The position numbers and the translations under genes were made by a program. Below are positions 46,944 to 57,422 of a stretch of DNA of 64,000 nucleotides, piece after piece. The stretch is from Dactylis glomerata (Eukaryota > Streptophyta > Magnoliopsida > Poales > Poaceae): positions 358,693 to 422,692 of the forward strand of contig QXEO01001040.1 of NCBI GenBank assembly GCA_007115705.1, in the 5' to 3' direction. Under the pieces are notes generated by a model. It was given only the letters and a program-made list of their open reading frames with translations. It was not told where the DNA came from and ran no database searches. The first letter of the stretch is position 1. The number at the start of each line of letters is the position of its first letter.

Positions 46944-48376
46944 TGATGTCTACGCACGCGTCTGTTCTTGTAGACAGTGTTGGGCCTCCAAGTGCAGAGG
47001 TTTGTAGAGCAGCAACAAGTTTCCCTTAAGTGGATCACCCAAGATTTATCGAACTCAGGGAGGAGGAGGTCAAAGCTATCCCTCTCAAACAACCCTGCAA
47101 TTACAATACAGAAAGTCTCTTGTGTCCCCAACACACCCAATACACTTGTCAGATGTACAGGTGCACTAGTTTGGCGAAGAGATAGTGAATTACAAGTAGT
47201 AGTGATGATTATGAGTAGTAAATGTAATATGAAATAAGTATCGCTGCGAGCAAACACGTAACAAAACTGAATGTAAACGGTGTGCAATGCTTGGAAACAA
47301 GGCCTAGGGATCATACTTTCACTAGTGGACACACTCTCAATAAATATAACATAATTGAACCAATAGATATTATCATCAATATGCAAGTCAAAACAATTCT
47401 CTAATGGATAACGAACACTAATCATGCGTAGGGCTACGAAGCACTCCTCAAAGTCCGTATTTCCCCAAACTAGATTGTCCCACACTGTCACTGTGAACGC
47501 ACTAGATGGTTCCAACAAACACCAATAATTCATAGAGACATTAACCAAAAAGACACACATGATGCGCACACTGTCACCGTCACACCATGATACAAGGTAT
47601 CTCCGGAGATAACAATAATAAAGCACAGGAGTAGCATAATATCTGAATAATAACATCTACCAATTCAACTAGATATAAAGCTCACGATCACATAAAGATC
47701 ACATCATGGGAGAGAGAGGTGAACCACATAGCTACCGGTAGAGCCCTCAGCCCTGGGGAAGAACTACTCCCTCCTCATCATCGAAGGTAGCAACGGCGAT
47801 GGAGATGGCGGTGAGGTCGATGGAGACGGTGGAGACGGTGATGGAGACCGATGGAGATAGCTCTGGGGGCACTTCCCCGTCCCGGCAGGGTGCCGGAACA
47901 GAGACTTCTGTCTCCCAAAATTCGTCGGCAGCGACGACGGAGCTGCGGAACTGTTCTGGGAAAAACGCCGATTCCTTCAGGGTTTTCCATTGGGAGGCTT
48001 CTTATAGGCGAAGGGGCGTCGTCAGGAGTGGACTAGGGGGCCCTCACCATAGGGCGGCGTGGCCAGGGGCTAGGCCGCGCCCCCTGGTGGTGAGGCTGGC
48101 CCCTGGCCCCTCTTCGTCTCCTCTTCGGTCTTCTGGAAACTTCGGTAAATAATAGGAGGTTTGGCTTTTGTTTCATCCAATTCCGAGAATATTTCCTGTG
48201 TAACTTTTTTGAAACAAAAAATAGTAGAAAACAGGGAACTGGCACTATGGCATCTTGTTAATAGGTTAGTCCCAGAAAATGCATAAAAGTGCCACGAAGT
48301 GTAACAAAACACTAAGCAAATAGTGTAAGAACAAGCATGGAGCATCAAAAATTATAGATACGTTTGAGACGTATTA
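46944..48376 (-). repeat. 5' LTR of Gypsy B
   Basis: 1433 bp. Its outer end reads GTATTA on the plus strand at 48376 instead of GTATCA, one mutated terminal base. A TATA-like CGCCTATAAG lies at about 48001-48010 (minus), placing transcription toward gag. A long minus-strand open frame (46781-47656) crosses the LTR end and primer-binding site. A related open frame covers the matching part of the 3' LTR (32257-33012). Confidence 0.85.
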
Positions 48377-48989
48377 GTGCCCGCCCCCTCGCGGATGACG
48401 TGGGCGCCGCTACTGCGCCCTCTGGTCGGCCTTGCAGATGGCGGCTCCTGCTTCACCGTCCTCGGCGTCGATGCCGACCCGGACAAGCGGGATGCCATCC
48501 GCTGTGCCATCCACGAGCTCCCACGGCGGCGCGACAGAGAAGGCGGCGGCGGCATCCCCAGGACGGGCGAGTTTCCACCCTCGATGTGCGCGAGCATAGC
48601 CTCGAGGGTGCGGCCCGGCGCGCTCCAACAGTGGCGTCGGCCGGCGGCGTTGTTGCGCGTGGGAGGAGGGGAAGGGCTGTCGTAGGCGGCTAGCTCCCTT
48701 TCGTACCTGCGGCAGAAGAACTCCGTCCATGCCGGGTAGTTGTCGGGGAAGAAGCGCGGCTCCGCGCGCTGCTCGTCGCACATGGTCTCAATCACCTCGT
48801 CAATGGCGGCGCCCACTGGCGGCGGAGGGATCGGGATGCCCCCGCGCTCAGGCACCATCCTCCGGGTGCGCGGAAGTCTGGCGACGCTGGGTAGCCCACC
48901 ATGTACAGCAAACGGCCCTCCCACTGGTGCAGGGAACGCCGGCCGAAGCCATTGTTTGTCGCGCCATCGTTGTCGCCGTAGCCCGCCAT
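48377..48989 (-). pseudogene. GC-rich gene of the Harbinger-like element, 5' part
   Basis: The likely ATG is at 48989 (MAGYGDND), with SLHQWEGRL and YMVGYPASPDFRAPGGW following. A single-base loss near 48850 shifts the frame. The second frame continues with GGIPIPPPP, MCDEQRAEPRF, NYPAWTEFFCRRYERELAAY, WSAPGRTLEAMLAHIEGGN and RRRGSSW, up to the Gypsy B insertion at 48377. I recognise the pattern from many repetitive grass proteins of unknown function carried by such elements. It is not a DDE transposase and no enzymatic motif is visible. The frame resumes at 32299. Confidence 0.65.
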
Positions 48990-49428
48990 TGCTCGAGGTT
49001 TCATGGAGAGTAGACTGGGGAGAAGGTGGGGGTGAATGCAGCTAGACGCACGGTAGGCCATGATAAATAGACGGCCGCGCATTAACTCGCATCGCCGCGT
49101 GGCTACACGCCCGTCGACGGCAGGCTTTTACAGCACGCGGAAGACGATGCGCGGAAGACGATGCGATGAGGACGACGACCGCCCTTTCTCGCCGACAAGT
49201 CGGAGCCACCAGACGCGCGGGAACTTTCCTCAATGTTTCCCGCGCATTTGTTTCCTCCGGACTCCCCCCGAGCGCATCCCGGGAGGGATAGCCTAGGCTC
49301 GCCGGATGGATGAAAGCCCAAATCCGGGCGAAAACGAGAAACCAGGGGCGCAACTGGGCCGCTTTTCGCCGTCCGGATGAAAAAAAGGGCTGCCAGGGGC
49401 CTCGTCGGGTTCATGGCTGGAGATGCTC
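48990..49428. other. 5' region of the Harbinger-like gene and right terminus
   Basis: GC-rich sequence from the likely ATG (48989) to the right terminal repeat. A minus-strand frame extends upstream to 49082 without a stop, so an earlier ATG is possible. No TATA box is evident. Confidence 0.5.
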
Positions 49429-49431
49429 TTA

Positions 49432-49545
49432 GTGTCACTCACAATGTTTGGCACTACCTCCGAAGTTGCAATATGTAAATTTTCTCGTTGAAGTGCCTGG
49501 TAATTTATTTATTTTAAGGAAAGGGAGGGTCGAGAAGGACCCAAG
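49432..49545. other. Host segment between the Harbinger-like and CACTA elements
   Basis: A 114-bp stretch that once joined 31525 (left) and 61391 (right). No feature is recognised. AAG at 49543-49545 is the CACTA target duplication. Confidence 0.5.
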
Positions 49546-49567
49546 CACTGGTGGAAAACACGACATT

Positions 49568-49760
49568 AGCACCGGTTGCTAACTGCCTTTTGCACCGGTT
49601 TTGTAACCGGTGCAACGCATCCGGAACTAAAGCCCTAACCCTTTAGCAACGGTTGCATTATGAACCGGTGCTAAAGGGTCTCCACGTGGGCATGCAGACG
49701 AGCTCCTGCCGATGGACCTTTAGCACCGGTTCGTAATACGAACCGGTGCTAAAGGTTGGC
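49568..49760. repeat. Left subterminal palindromes of the CACTA element
   Basis: Repeated TTAGCACCGGTT...AACCGGTGCTAAAGG units. The clearest is a 39-bp palindrome at 49717-49755 with 18-base arms. In En/Spm such repeats are bound by the TnpA protein. Confidence 0.8.
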
Positions 49761-49998
49761 GACGTGGCAGCCCCTAAACGCTGTCGCGGCTAAAACCCTA
49801 AACCCTAGCCATTTGAAATACGGTTTTTTCGGGTATTTGAAATACGTTGATGCACATATAAAAGAAATCATCATATTATACAATATTGTCATGTATATAG
49901 AGATCGAAGCTAGTGTCATCTTTCATCGTGCTTGGTTGAACATATTACATATAATGGTACATCGTACACGTTCATGCATATATACAATATAATTTCTA

Positions 49999-52900
49999 TT
50001 ACGATTTTCCAAATTCGTATTGCCGATGGTATTCTCCGGTTGGTGCTATGACCTCATCAAGTAAAAATCCCGCCACTTCCTCTTGAATTGCTCGTACACG
50101 CTCGGTTGCTAGAAGACGATCCCGCATCCGTTCAATCTAATGTAAAGAAGGGGATCAATATATATGAATGAAGAAACTCAACATAAATGATGGTAATAAA
50201 ATAAAATTGTGAATATTGTTTACATACATCTCGTTGTTCTATTCTGCTCTTCTCACGGCAAGTCTCTCGAATGAACTTGCAGACATAGAATCCACATAAA
50301 TTATTCCCATCTTCTTGCTTCAAGCACTTTACGAGAATAGAGTTCAATCAAAATAATAATCAAGGATGATAATGGTATTGAAACTAGAACCAAAGAGATG
50401 CACGGACCGAGCTAGTAGTACTTACCGGTACTTGTTTAAATTCAAGCTCCTTTTTCCAGGGACCCGGTGCCTTATTCGTGAACCATTTCCAAGCACTGTC
50501 CGGCAAAGAAAATGAATAAAGAAGTTACTAATTACTTGGTATCGGGAAATGAACGAAAGTTGTTGATATAGTGCCATGCATAATGATTAAAATTACCGCT
50601 GGAGTGTATCAATCATGTCCCCGGATGTCTCAAGGGGTTTACGTTTCGAGTCCATGACTAGTACTCGTCCTCTATCAAGTTCAATAACTAGCAGAATAAA
50701 ATGATACCTGCGCACACGCATAACACACACTTAACATCGAGTAACCAAAGTAGTAATGTGTATAAGACAGTAACACACTCACTTGAAGTTGTAAGGAAAT
50801 AGTATTTTTGTCATAGTTTCTTGTTTCCTTAATGCCCGTACCAAGTTATTCTCCGTGTCCTTGATATGGTTATGGAGACTATGCTCGTTCATGATATATG
50901 GGTCAATGAACCCAATGTCATAGATTCGTCCTCTTTTGCATTTGAGTTTCTTCAATCTGCATAATATAGTGAGTAAAATTATGCATGCAATGAACGAGAT
51001 GAGCTAAAGACTTAATTACAAAAATAATACTTACAACCAATAGGCACTGATCATCGATTTGTCGAGGGCGTCATGACTGTATAACTGAAATAATTCAGCA
51101 AATTCGATGTTTATGTCGTCAGTTCCATGAAAGTAATGCTCATCATTAATTCGCAGTATGATCCAGTTCTGCCCATGCTGTGAGGCTTCCATGTACCACT
51201 TATGCAATTTTCGCATTCTTGTTGGTAGATTCGGAATCTCCTCGGGTCTGACGAGAGGGCTCCCGTGCCGGTATTAGTATGCTACTTCAGCCGTGGGGAA
51301 ATCACACTTGCTTAAGTACTAAGAAATAGACATACCATGAGCTTCGGCCTCCTCTTTATACAGTGCTATGATCTCTGGATCATACTGGACATCGGGAAAC
51401 ACTTGGAGTAGGGGGCACGAGTTCATCTCTTCTCTGAGCTGAGGAACTGATTTACCTTTCGACCGCTTTGCTGCATCTGACTTGAGAATATTACGGTCAT
51501 AGTCTGATACAAGTCTTGGCTCGGGTTGGTGAAGGGTCTTCAACATTTTTAACACTTTCGGATCTAGAGGAGGCTGCTCGGCGGACTGCTCGGTCTTCTT
51601 TTTCTTCAAATTTTCAAAGAAGTTCTTTGATTTCTCTTGTACGATCGCCGCATTTTCCTCCAGAGTATAGTCGTAAGGTCTCTTGGGAGGAACCTTAGGT
51701 ACTCTTGGGAGGGGCTCCTATCGACGGATCGGTGATCGGTTACGATGACTCATCGATGGAGCGGCGATGGTACGCTTCCGCTTTTGGCTCTGAGCCTTAG
51801 TGGGCGGAGGTGGCGGAGACGGCTCACTAGCTGGAGAAGGCTGGTATGCTAGAGACGGCTGATGTAGCGGAGATGCTGGAGAAGGCTGACGCGGAGATGG
51901 CAGAGAAGGCTGATGTGGCGGTGGAGAAGGGTGACGCGCTGGAGACCTTGGTGTCCAATTTGGAAGCATGATGTATTCCTTTAGCCATAGAACGGTGCTC
52001 TTCTTGGCTTCTCCTAGCTCATACAAATCCCCTTCACCCGCAGGGTGGTCAAGCTTCAGCTGCCCAAATCTGCCCATGACTTCATCCACCCCGGCAACAG
52101 CGTAGCCATGTGGAATCGGACAGCAATGATAAGTTGCATTAGGTCCAATGGGTAAGGCATAGCCGACCGCCACCTTCATGGTTATGTTCACGACCTTCAC
52201 ATGTAGCTCGCAAGATGTCGACTCCGTGATATCATCCACTGGGTAGCGGATCGCCGGTTCATCATCATCCTCCGGGAGGTCCGTGGAAGCCATGCTGCTT
52301 TTCCGCTAAGATGGTGGGCCGGTAGCATCATGTGCAGCTTCTATTTGCGGCTGAGATGCGGCGGTTCCTTGCTGGCTTATCCGATTTAACAAGTCTGATT
52401 GCCGCTTCAGCTCTTCTTCTATCAGAGACATGTGGTCTGCCTCCCTTTCCTTTCTTCTCTGACGGCTTCTATCGGGAAATTTCTTCCTTTCAACGGGAAA
52501 CCCGAGTTTCCACGGTTTGGAGCCTGGTGTGATTCGTGTTCGTCCTGGGTGTTCATCATTCCCAAGGGCGCGTGTGAGCTCATCCTTCTCTCTTTCGGGA
52601 TGGAACCTCCCCTCTTTAACATCCTTTGATGCGCTTCTAAGGGCATCAATGGGAAGGGGGTCTTCGTCATGCTTTTTTGTATATACACACTTTCCTTCCG
52701 AGTCCAACTTCCCTCCATGCCCGTAAAACCAATCCCTTGACCGATCATTCCATTTCAATGTCTCCAGAATGATCCCTTTAGCAATTAGATTGTCCTCCAT
52801 TTTCTTCCACTTAGGCTTGCCAGACTTGTAGCCTCCTTGCCCCATAGTATGGTGATACTTCTTTTTAGCAGCATTTTTCTTATTTATTTCTGACCTTTTC

Positions 52901-53798
52901 TTAGCTGCCTCCGAAGTCTTGTACTCCACGAATGCATCCCAGTGGTCTTTTATCTTCTCATATGCTCCAGTGAACACCGGAGTCTTTTCTTTGTCGACAA
53001 ATTCCTTGTACAATCTTTTCTTCCAATTGTTGAATTGTAGTGCCATCTTTGAAAGTGTCCACTTCTTGACTTTCCGCTCTATGATATTCAGATGACGATC
53101 ATCGTCATCTGAATCCTCCTCATTTGGATCCTCCTTATTTGGATCCACCTCATTTCGATCCACCTCTGGCACCGCCGGTAGGGTAAAATTAACCATGAGC
53201 TTCTTCCAAAGCATATTCTTCAATCTCTTGCGGACATAGTTAACTGGTTCCGTCTTTGTCTTCTTCCATTCTCGAATGGTGATCGGAATGTTGTCCCTAA
53301 AAAGAACTCTGCATTGTCTTGTAAATTTACTTGCGTGAGCCACGGGATCAATCGGTTCGCCATCTTCACCAATTTCTTCTATCCGGTACCTTTCATGTTC
53401 TTCCAACCTTCTGGCCAAACCTCTTTTATTTACAGAAGAGTGGCTCGATCTAGAGGGCTAAAAGAAGAAAGAGCGTTAATATATGTATATACACAAATCA
53501 AATAATCCATCTATACAGCAGAGGCTTAATTTATTAATACATATCTACCTCGCTGGACTTTGTAATATTCAAGATTCTATCAGAGCCGTCGGCTTCTCCC
53601 TCGTCGGAGCCGGTGCCTTCTCCCTCACCTGGCACCTCCACCCTCACCGGCACCTTCTCCCTCATCGGAGCCATCTCTACGGTTTTGTTCGTCTCCCTCA
53701 CCTGAGTTGTTTAGAAACAACGAGGTGACATCGTCATCATTATCGCGGATGATGTCCTCGATAATATTTTCCTGGAATTCATCTCTTCCGAGATCCAT
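49999..53798 (-). pseudogene. CACTA second gene: TnpA-like (Transposase_24) with Ulp1 protease end
   Basis: I infer eight exons from clean GT...AG borders: 53798-53549, 53457-51336, 51247-51035, 50956-50783, 50707-50597, 50495-50426, 50326-50228, 50136-49999. Exon 1 encodes an acidic N-terminus (MDLGRDEFQENIIEDIIRDN). Exon 2 has the plant Transposase_24 region (RDNIPITIREWKK, KDHWDAFVEYK, GGYKSGKPKWKK), a DUF8039-like domain (VGYALPIGP, YAVAGVDEV) and a proline-rich repeat. Exons 4-8 form a Ulp1-like cysteine protease, with His at 50701-50703, Asp at 50650-50652 and Cys at 50294-50296 (NNLCGFYVC). Damage: a stop or shift late in exon 1 and in-frame TAG codons at 52306-52308 and 51718-51720. 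The catalytic triad is intact. Confidence 0.8.
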
Positions 53799-53944
53799 AG
53801 TTTCTGCAAAGAATTATTACAAAGTATTATAATGCCGATACTGAGACAAAAAAAGGGGGCGTTGGTCGGGCGCCGGCGCGGTAGGGGAAGAGTAGGTCTT
53901 CCCTCCCCACCGCTCCGGCGCCCGGCCAACGCCCCCATTTTATA

Positions 53945-54388
53945 ACGGAACCGTAACCCTAACTAGAAAATCATATTTGTATTTCTCTAAATTAATTAAG
54001 GGACCCTAACCCTAACTAAAAAATATGATAGAAATTAATAACTCAGAAAATCCTAGAATAACTAACTAATTAACTAACAAATCCTAAAATAACTCATAAA
54101 AACTTCTAAAAACCTAACTAATTAACTAACAAATCCTAAAATAACTAACTAATTAATTAACTAATCCTAAAATAACTAAAGTAATAAAATACCTAAAATA
54201 ACTAAAATACCTAAAATAACTATCTAATTAACTAACAAATCCTAAAATAACTAACTAATTAAACTAATCCTAAAATAACTAAAGTAATAAAATACCTAAA
54301 ATAACTATCTAATTAACTAACAAATCTTAAAATAACTAAAGTAATAAAAAACCTAAAATAACTAAAATACATAGAATAACTCAAAAAA
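53945..54388. repeat. AT-rich minisatellite
   Basis: About 440 bp of irregular repeats built from AAAATAACTAACTAATTAAC and AACAAATCCTAAAATAAC. It lies between exon 1 of the Ulp1-bearing gene and its GC-rich leader, so it would be transcribed as an intron or leader. Confidence 0.85.
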
Positions 54389-54675
54389 AATCTCCAACCT
54401 TTGCAGGGAACCGCCGGCGAGGGGCTCGGCGTGGGCTCTGCAGGCGCGACGCGAGCGTCGCCGGCAAGCGAGCGCGGCGTTGTCGGCGAGCGGGCGCGGC
54501 ATCACCAGCGAGCGAGCGCGGGCGCGGCGCGGGCGATCGAGCGGGCGCGGGCGGGCGGGCGGGGCGCGAGCGTCGTCGGCGGCACGGAAAAATTGGGCAG
54601 CCTTCCGACGTCTGAGAGCTCCTAGCGCGGGGACTTAGGCGTTTTTGCGATGCGGGAGAGGAAGGAGACGGGCGG
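54389..54675 (-). other. GC-rich leader of the TnpA-like gene
   Basis: This block of GCGAGCG/GGGCGCGGC-type repeats (54401-54625) lies just downstream of the TATA-like box on the minus strand. A plus-strand frame of 74 residues here is low-complexity (Ala, Gly, Arg) and not a credible protein. Confidence 0.5.
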
Positions 54676-54683
54676 TTATAAAG
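54676..54683 (-). promoter_or_regulatory. TATA box of the TnpA-like/Ulp1 gene
   Basis: Minus-strand TACTTTATAACC, between the internal palindrome cluster (upstream) and the GC-rich leader (downstream). Position and spacing mirror the transposase promoter at 61071-61079. Confidence 0.5.
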
Positions 54684-54691
54684 TAGGGAGC

Positions 54692-54896
54692 TTTAGCACC
54701 GGTTGGTGGCTTCAACCGGTGTTAAAGACCTTTAGCACCGGTTGAAGCCACCAACCGCTGATAAAGGTCCAACCTTTAGCACCGGTTCGTGCCAGCAACC
54801 GGTTGCTGGCATAAACTGGTGCTAAAGGTGCTTTGGCTGGTCACTGCACCGCCACCCCCTTTAGCACCGGTTTGAACCACGAACCGGTGCTAAAGG
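54692..54896. repeat. Internal cluster of subterminal-type palindromes
   Basis: Several GCACCGGTT...AACCGGTGC units, including a 39-bp palindrome at 54858-54896. These motifs normally mark only the ends of a CACTA element, yet here they lie 6.5 kb from the right end and directly upstream of the second gene. Confidence 0.85.
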
Positions 54897-55118
54897 GGCA
54901 TTTGAAATGTTTTTTAAATTTTTGGTTGTTTCCGCCTTATTCCATATTGAAGCTATGATCAACATTCCATAAAATGTTGTAAAATAATTAAAAATCAGAA
55001 AAATACTTATAGCATATCAAAATGTTTATTAGAAAAATATCTATTAAATATTCACACATTGAAATGCTAAAAATTATTTTGTTAAAATTAGTAGGCTTGC
55101 AAACATTTTAAAATCGGT

Positions 55119-57345
55119 GGAGGCCCGCTAGGTTTGAATTACATGTATATGATATAATGCTCATGATTTTTTGTAAAAATCATTTTTAGGTTCACAGTAT
55201 GTTTTTTTATCAGAGATCCACTGCAAGTCTAGCGAGACTCAACCCCGGGCTATGAATCTTTATGCCCGCCATTTTGAATATAATTTCAAACGGGTAAAAG
55301 AATTTAAAAAATATTCCAAACAATGTGAAACCTTCGCGTGGTGTCATATTATGTGTTATAGTTGCAAGGAAAAATATTAAACTTGGAAAATTGCAAACAT
55401 CGCAAAAAAACCTTCACAAAATGACCTATCATGTTCGATGTTTCATGGCTTTTAGGCCAAATGAGCAATGTTATGGCTAGAATTGAGGCATAGTTTGTGA
55501 TAATGTGCCCATATTGTGCACACATGTGCATCTTGGAATTGCTTACGATGTTGCAGAAGGAAGTTTTCCTTTTCATCGAACGAAAAAACATTTTCCATTT
55601 TTTAGATGCCAAAAACAAGTTTTTTTGTGAAGCAACCACCAAATTAAAGTTTCACATTGCTATCAAAATATTTTTCAAAAATACTAGACCAGCTTAGATA
55701 GAAAATTCCCCAGCCGGTGCATCTGAAACCTTTCCGTCCACACCTCATGAAAAAGACAAATTCCTGCCGATTCGGTAGGAGGCCCGCTAGGTTTGAACTA
55801 CATGTATATGATATAATGCTCATGATTTTTTGTAAAATCATTTTTAGGTTCACAATTTTTTGTTTTATCAGAGATCCACCGCAAGTCTAGCGAAACTCAA
55901 CCCCGGGCTATGAATCTTCATGCCGGCGTTTTGAATATAATTTCAAATGGGTATAAGAATTTAAAACATAATCCAAACAATGGGAAACCTTCACGTGGTG
56001 TCATATTATGTGTTATAGTTGCAAGGAAAAATATTAAACTTGGAAAATTACAAACATCGCAAAAAAACCTTCACAAAATGAGCTATCATGTTCGATGTTT
56101 CATGGCTTTTAGGCCAAATGAGCAATGTTATGGCTAGAATTGAGGCATAGTTTGTGATAATGTGCCCATATTGTGCACACATGTGCATCTTGGGATCGCT
56201 TACGATGTTGCAGAAGGAAGTTTCCCTTTTCATTGCACGGAAAAACCATTTTCCAGTTTTTAGACGCCAAAAACAAGTTTTTTTGTGAAGCAACCACAAA
56301 ATTAAAGTTTCACATTGCTATCAAAACATTTAAAAAAAATACTAGACCACCTTAGATAGAAAATTCCCCAGTCGGTGCATCTGAAACCTTTCCGTCCACA
56401 CCTCATAAAAAAGACAAATTCCTGCCGACTCGGTAGGAGGCCCGCTAGGTTTGAACTACATGTATATGATATAATGCTCATGATTTTTTGTAAAAATCAT
56501 TTTTAGGTTCACAATATGTTGTTTTATCAGAGATCCACCTCAAGTCTAGCGAGACTCAACCCCAAAGGCTATGGATCTTTATGCCCGCCATTTTGAATAT
56601 AATTTCAAATGGGTATAAGAATTTAAAAAATAATCCAAACAATGTTAAACCTTCGCGTGGTGTCATATTATGTGTTATAGTTGTAAGTAAAAATATTAAA
56701 CTTGGAAAATTGCAAACATCGCAAAAAACCTTCACAAAATGAGCTATCATGTTCGATGTTTCATGGCTTTTAGGCCAAATGAGCAATGTTATGGCTAGAA
56801 TCGAGGCATAGTTTGTGATAATGTGCCCATATTGTGCACACATGTGCATCTTGGGATTGCTTACAATGTTGCAGAAGGAAGTTTCCCGTTTCATCGCACG
56901 GAAAAACCATTTTCTATTTTTTAGATGCCAAAAACAAGTTTTTTTGTATAGCAACCACCAAATTAAAGTTTCACATTGCTATCAAATTTTTTTTCAAAAA
57001 TACTAGAACACCTTACATAGAAAATTCCCCAGCCGGTGCATCTGAAACCTTTCCGTCCACACCTCATGAAAAAGACAAATTTCTGCCGATTCGGTAGGGG
57101 GCCCGCTAGGTTGGAACTACATGTATATGATATAATGCTCATGATTTTTTGTAAAAATCATTTTTAGGTTCACAATATGTTGTTTTATCAGAGATCCACC
57201 GCAAGTCTAGCAAGACTCAACCCCAGGCTATGAATCTTCATGCCCGCCGTGTTATAGTTGCAAGGAAAAATATTAAACTTAGAAAATTGCAAACATCACA
57301 AAAAAAACCTTCAAAAAATGAGCTATCATGTTCGATGTTTGCCAT
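55119..57345. repeat. Tandem array, about 659-bp unit, 3.3 copies
   Basis: Units begin GGAGGCCCGCTAGGTTTGAA at 55119, 55778, 56436 and 57097 (the last starts GGGGGCCC), with periods of 659, 658 and 661 bp. The fourth unit is partial and has an internal deletion after 57248. Each unit contains GTTCGATGTTTCATGGC and AATGTTATGGCTAGAAT blocks. Short frames within the units are repeats of one another and not genes. The array lies between the two CACTA genes. Confidence 0.9.
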
Positions 57346-57422
57346 AAATTTGCACATTTAATACATATGGTGACCTAAAATGCCTTGGATGCCATGAACC
57401 CCCCTTCGCGTATCTCCCTTGA

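Larger units (their letters stand above)
32300..48376 (-). mobile_element. Gypsy element B, full length, interrupted by a Copia element
   Basis: Two LTRs (3' at 32300-33703, 5' at 46944-48376) flank a minus-strand internal region. The polypurine tract is at 33705-33718 and the primer-binding site at 46914-46933. The outer flanks carry GTGCG (32295-32299) and GTGCC (48377-48381), a five-base target duplication with one change. Without the Copia insertion the element is about 8.1 kb. It encodes only gag; no protease, reverse transcriptase or integrase was found, so it is non-autonomous. It is related to Gypsy A by its LTR and 3' region. Confidence 0.88.
31529..49428 (-). mobile_element. Harbinger-like DNA transposon, interrupted by Gypsy B
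   Basis: The termini are GAACATCTCCAGCC at 31529 and its inverse GGCTGGAGATGCTC at 49428, flanked by TTA on both sides (31526-31528, 49429-49431). A TTA duplication and a GAGCATCTCCAGC terminus are typical of PIF/Harbinger elements in grasses. Without the 16-kb Gypsy insertion the element is about 1.8 kb. It carries one GC-rich gene on the minus strand and no DDE transposase, so it would be non-autonomous. Confidence 0.8.

Noticed and set aside
48364..48781. Plus-strand frames of 102-109 residues over the Harbinger-like gene.
   Set aside because: GC-rich antisense shadows of the minus-strand gene, whose protein pattern is recognisable.
54692..54896. Internal palindrome cluster as the true right end of a shorter CACTA element.
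   Set aside because: No CACTA tip is found next to it, and the outer ends have matching tips and an AAG duplication. Kept as a possible ancient fusion only.
55349..57097. A series of similar 60-130-residue frames on both strands.
   Set aside because: They are the same segment read in each unit of the 659-bp tandem array, with no domain and many shifts.
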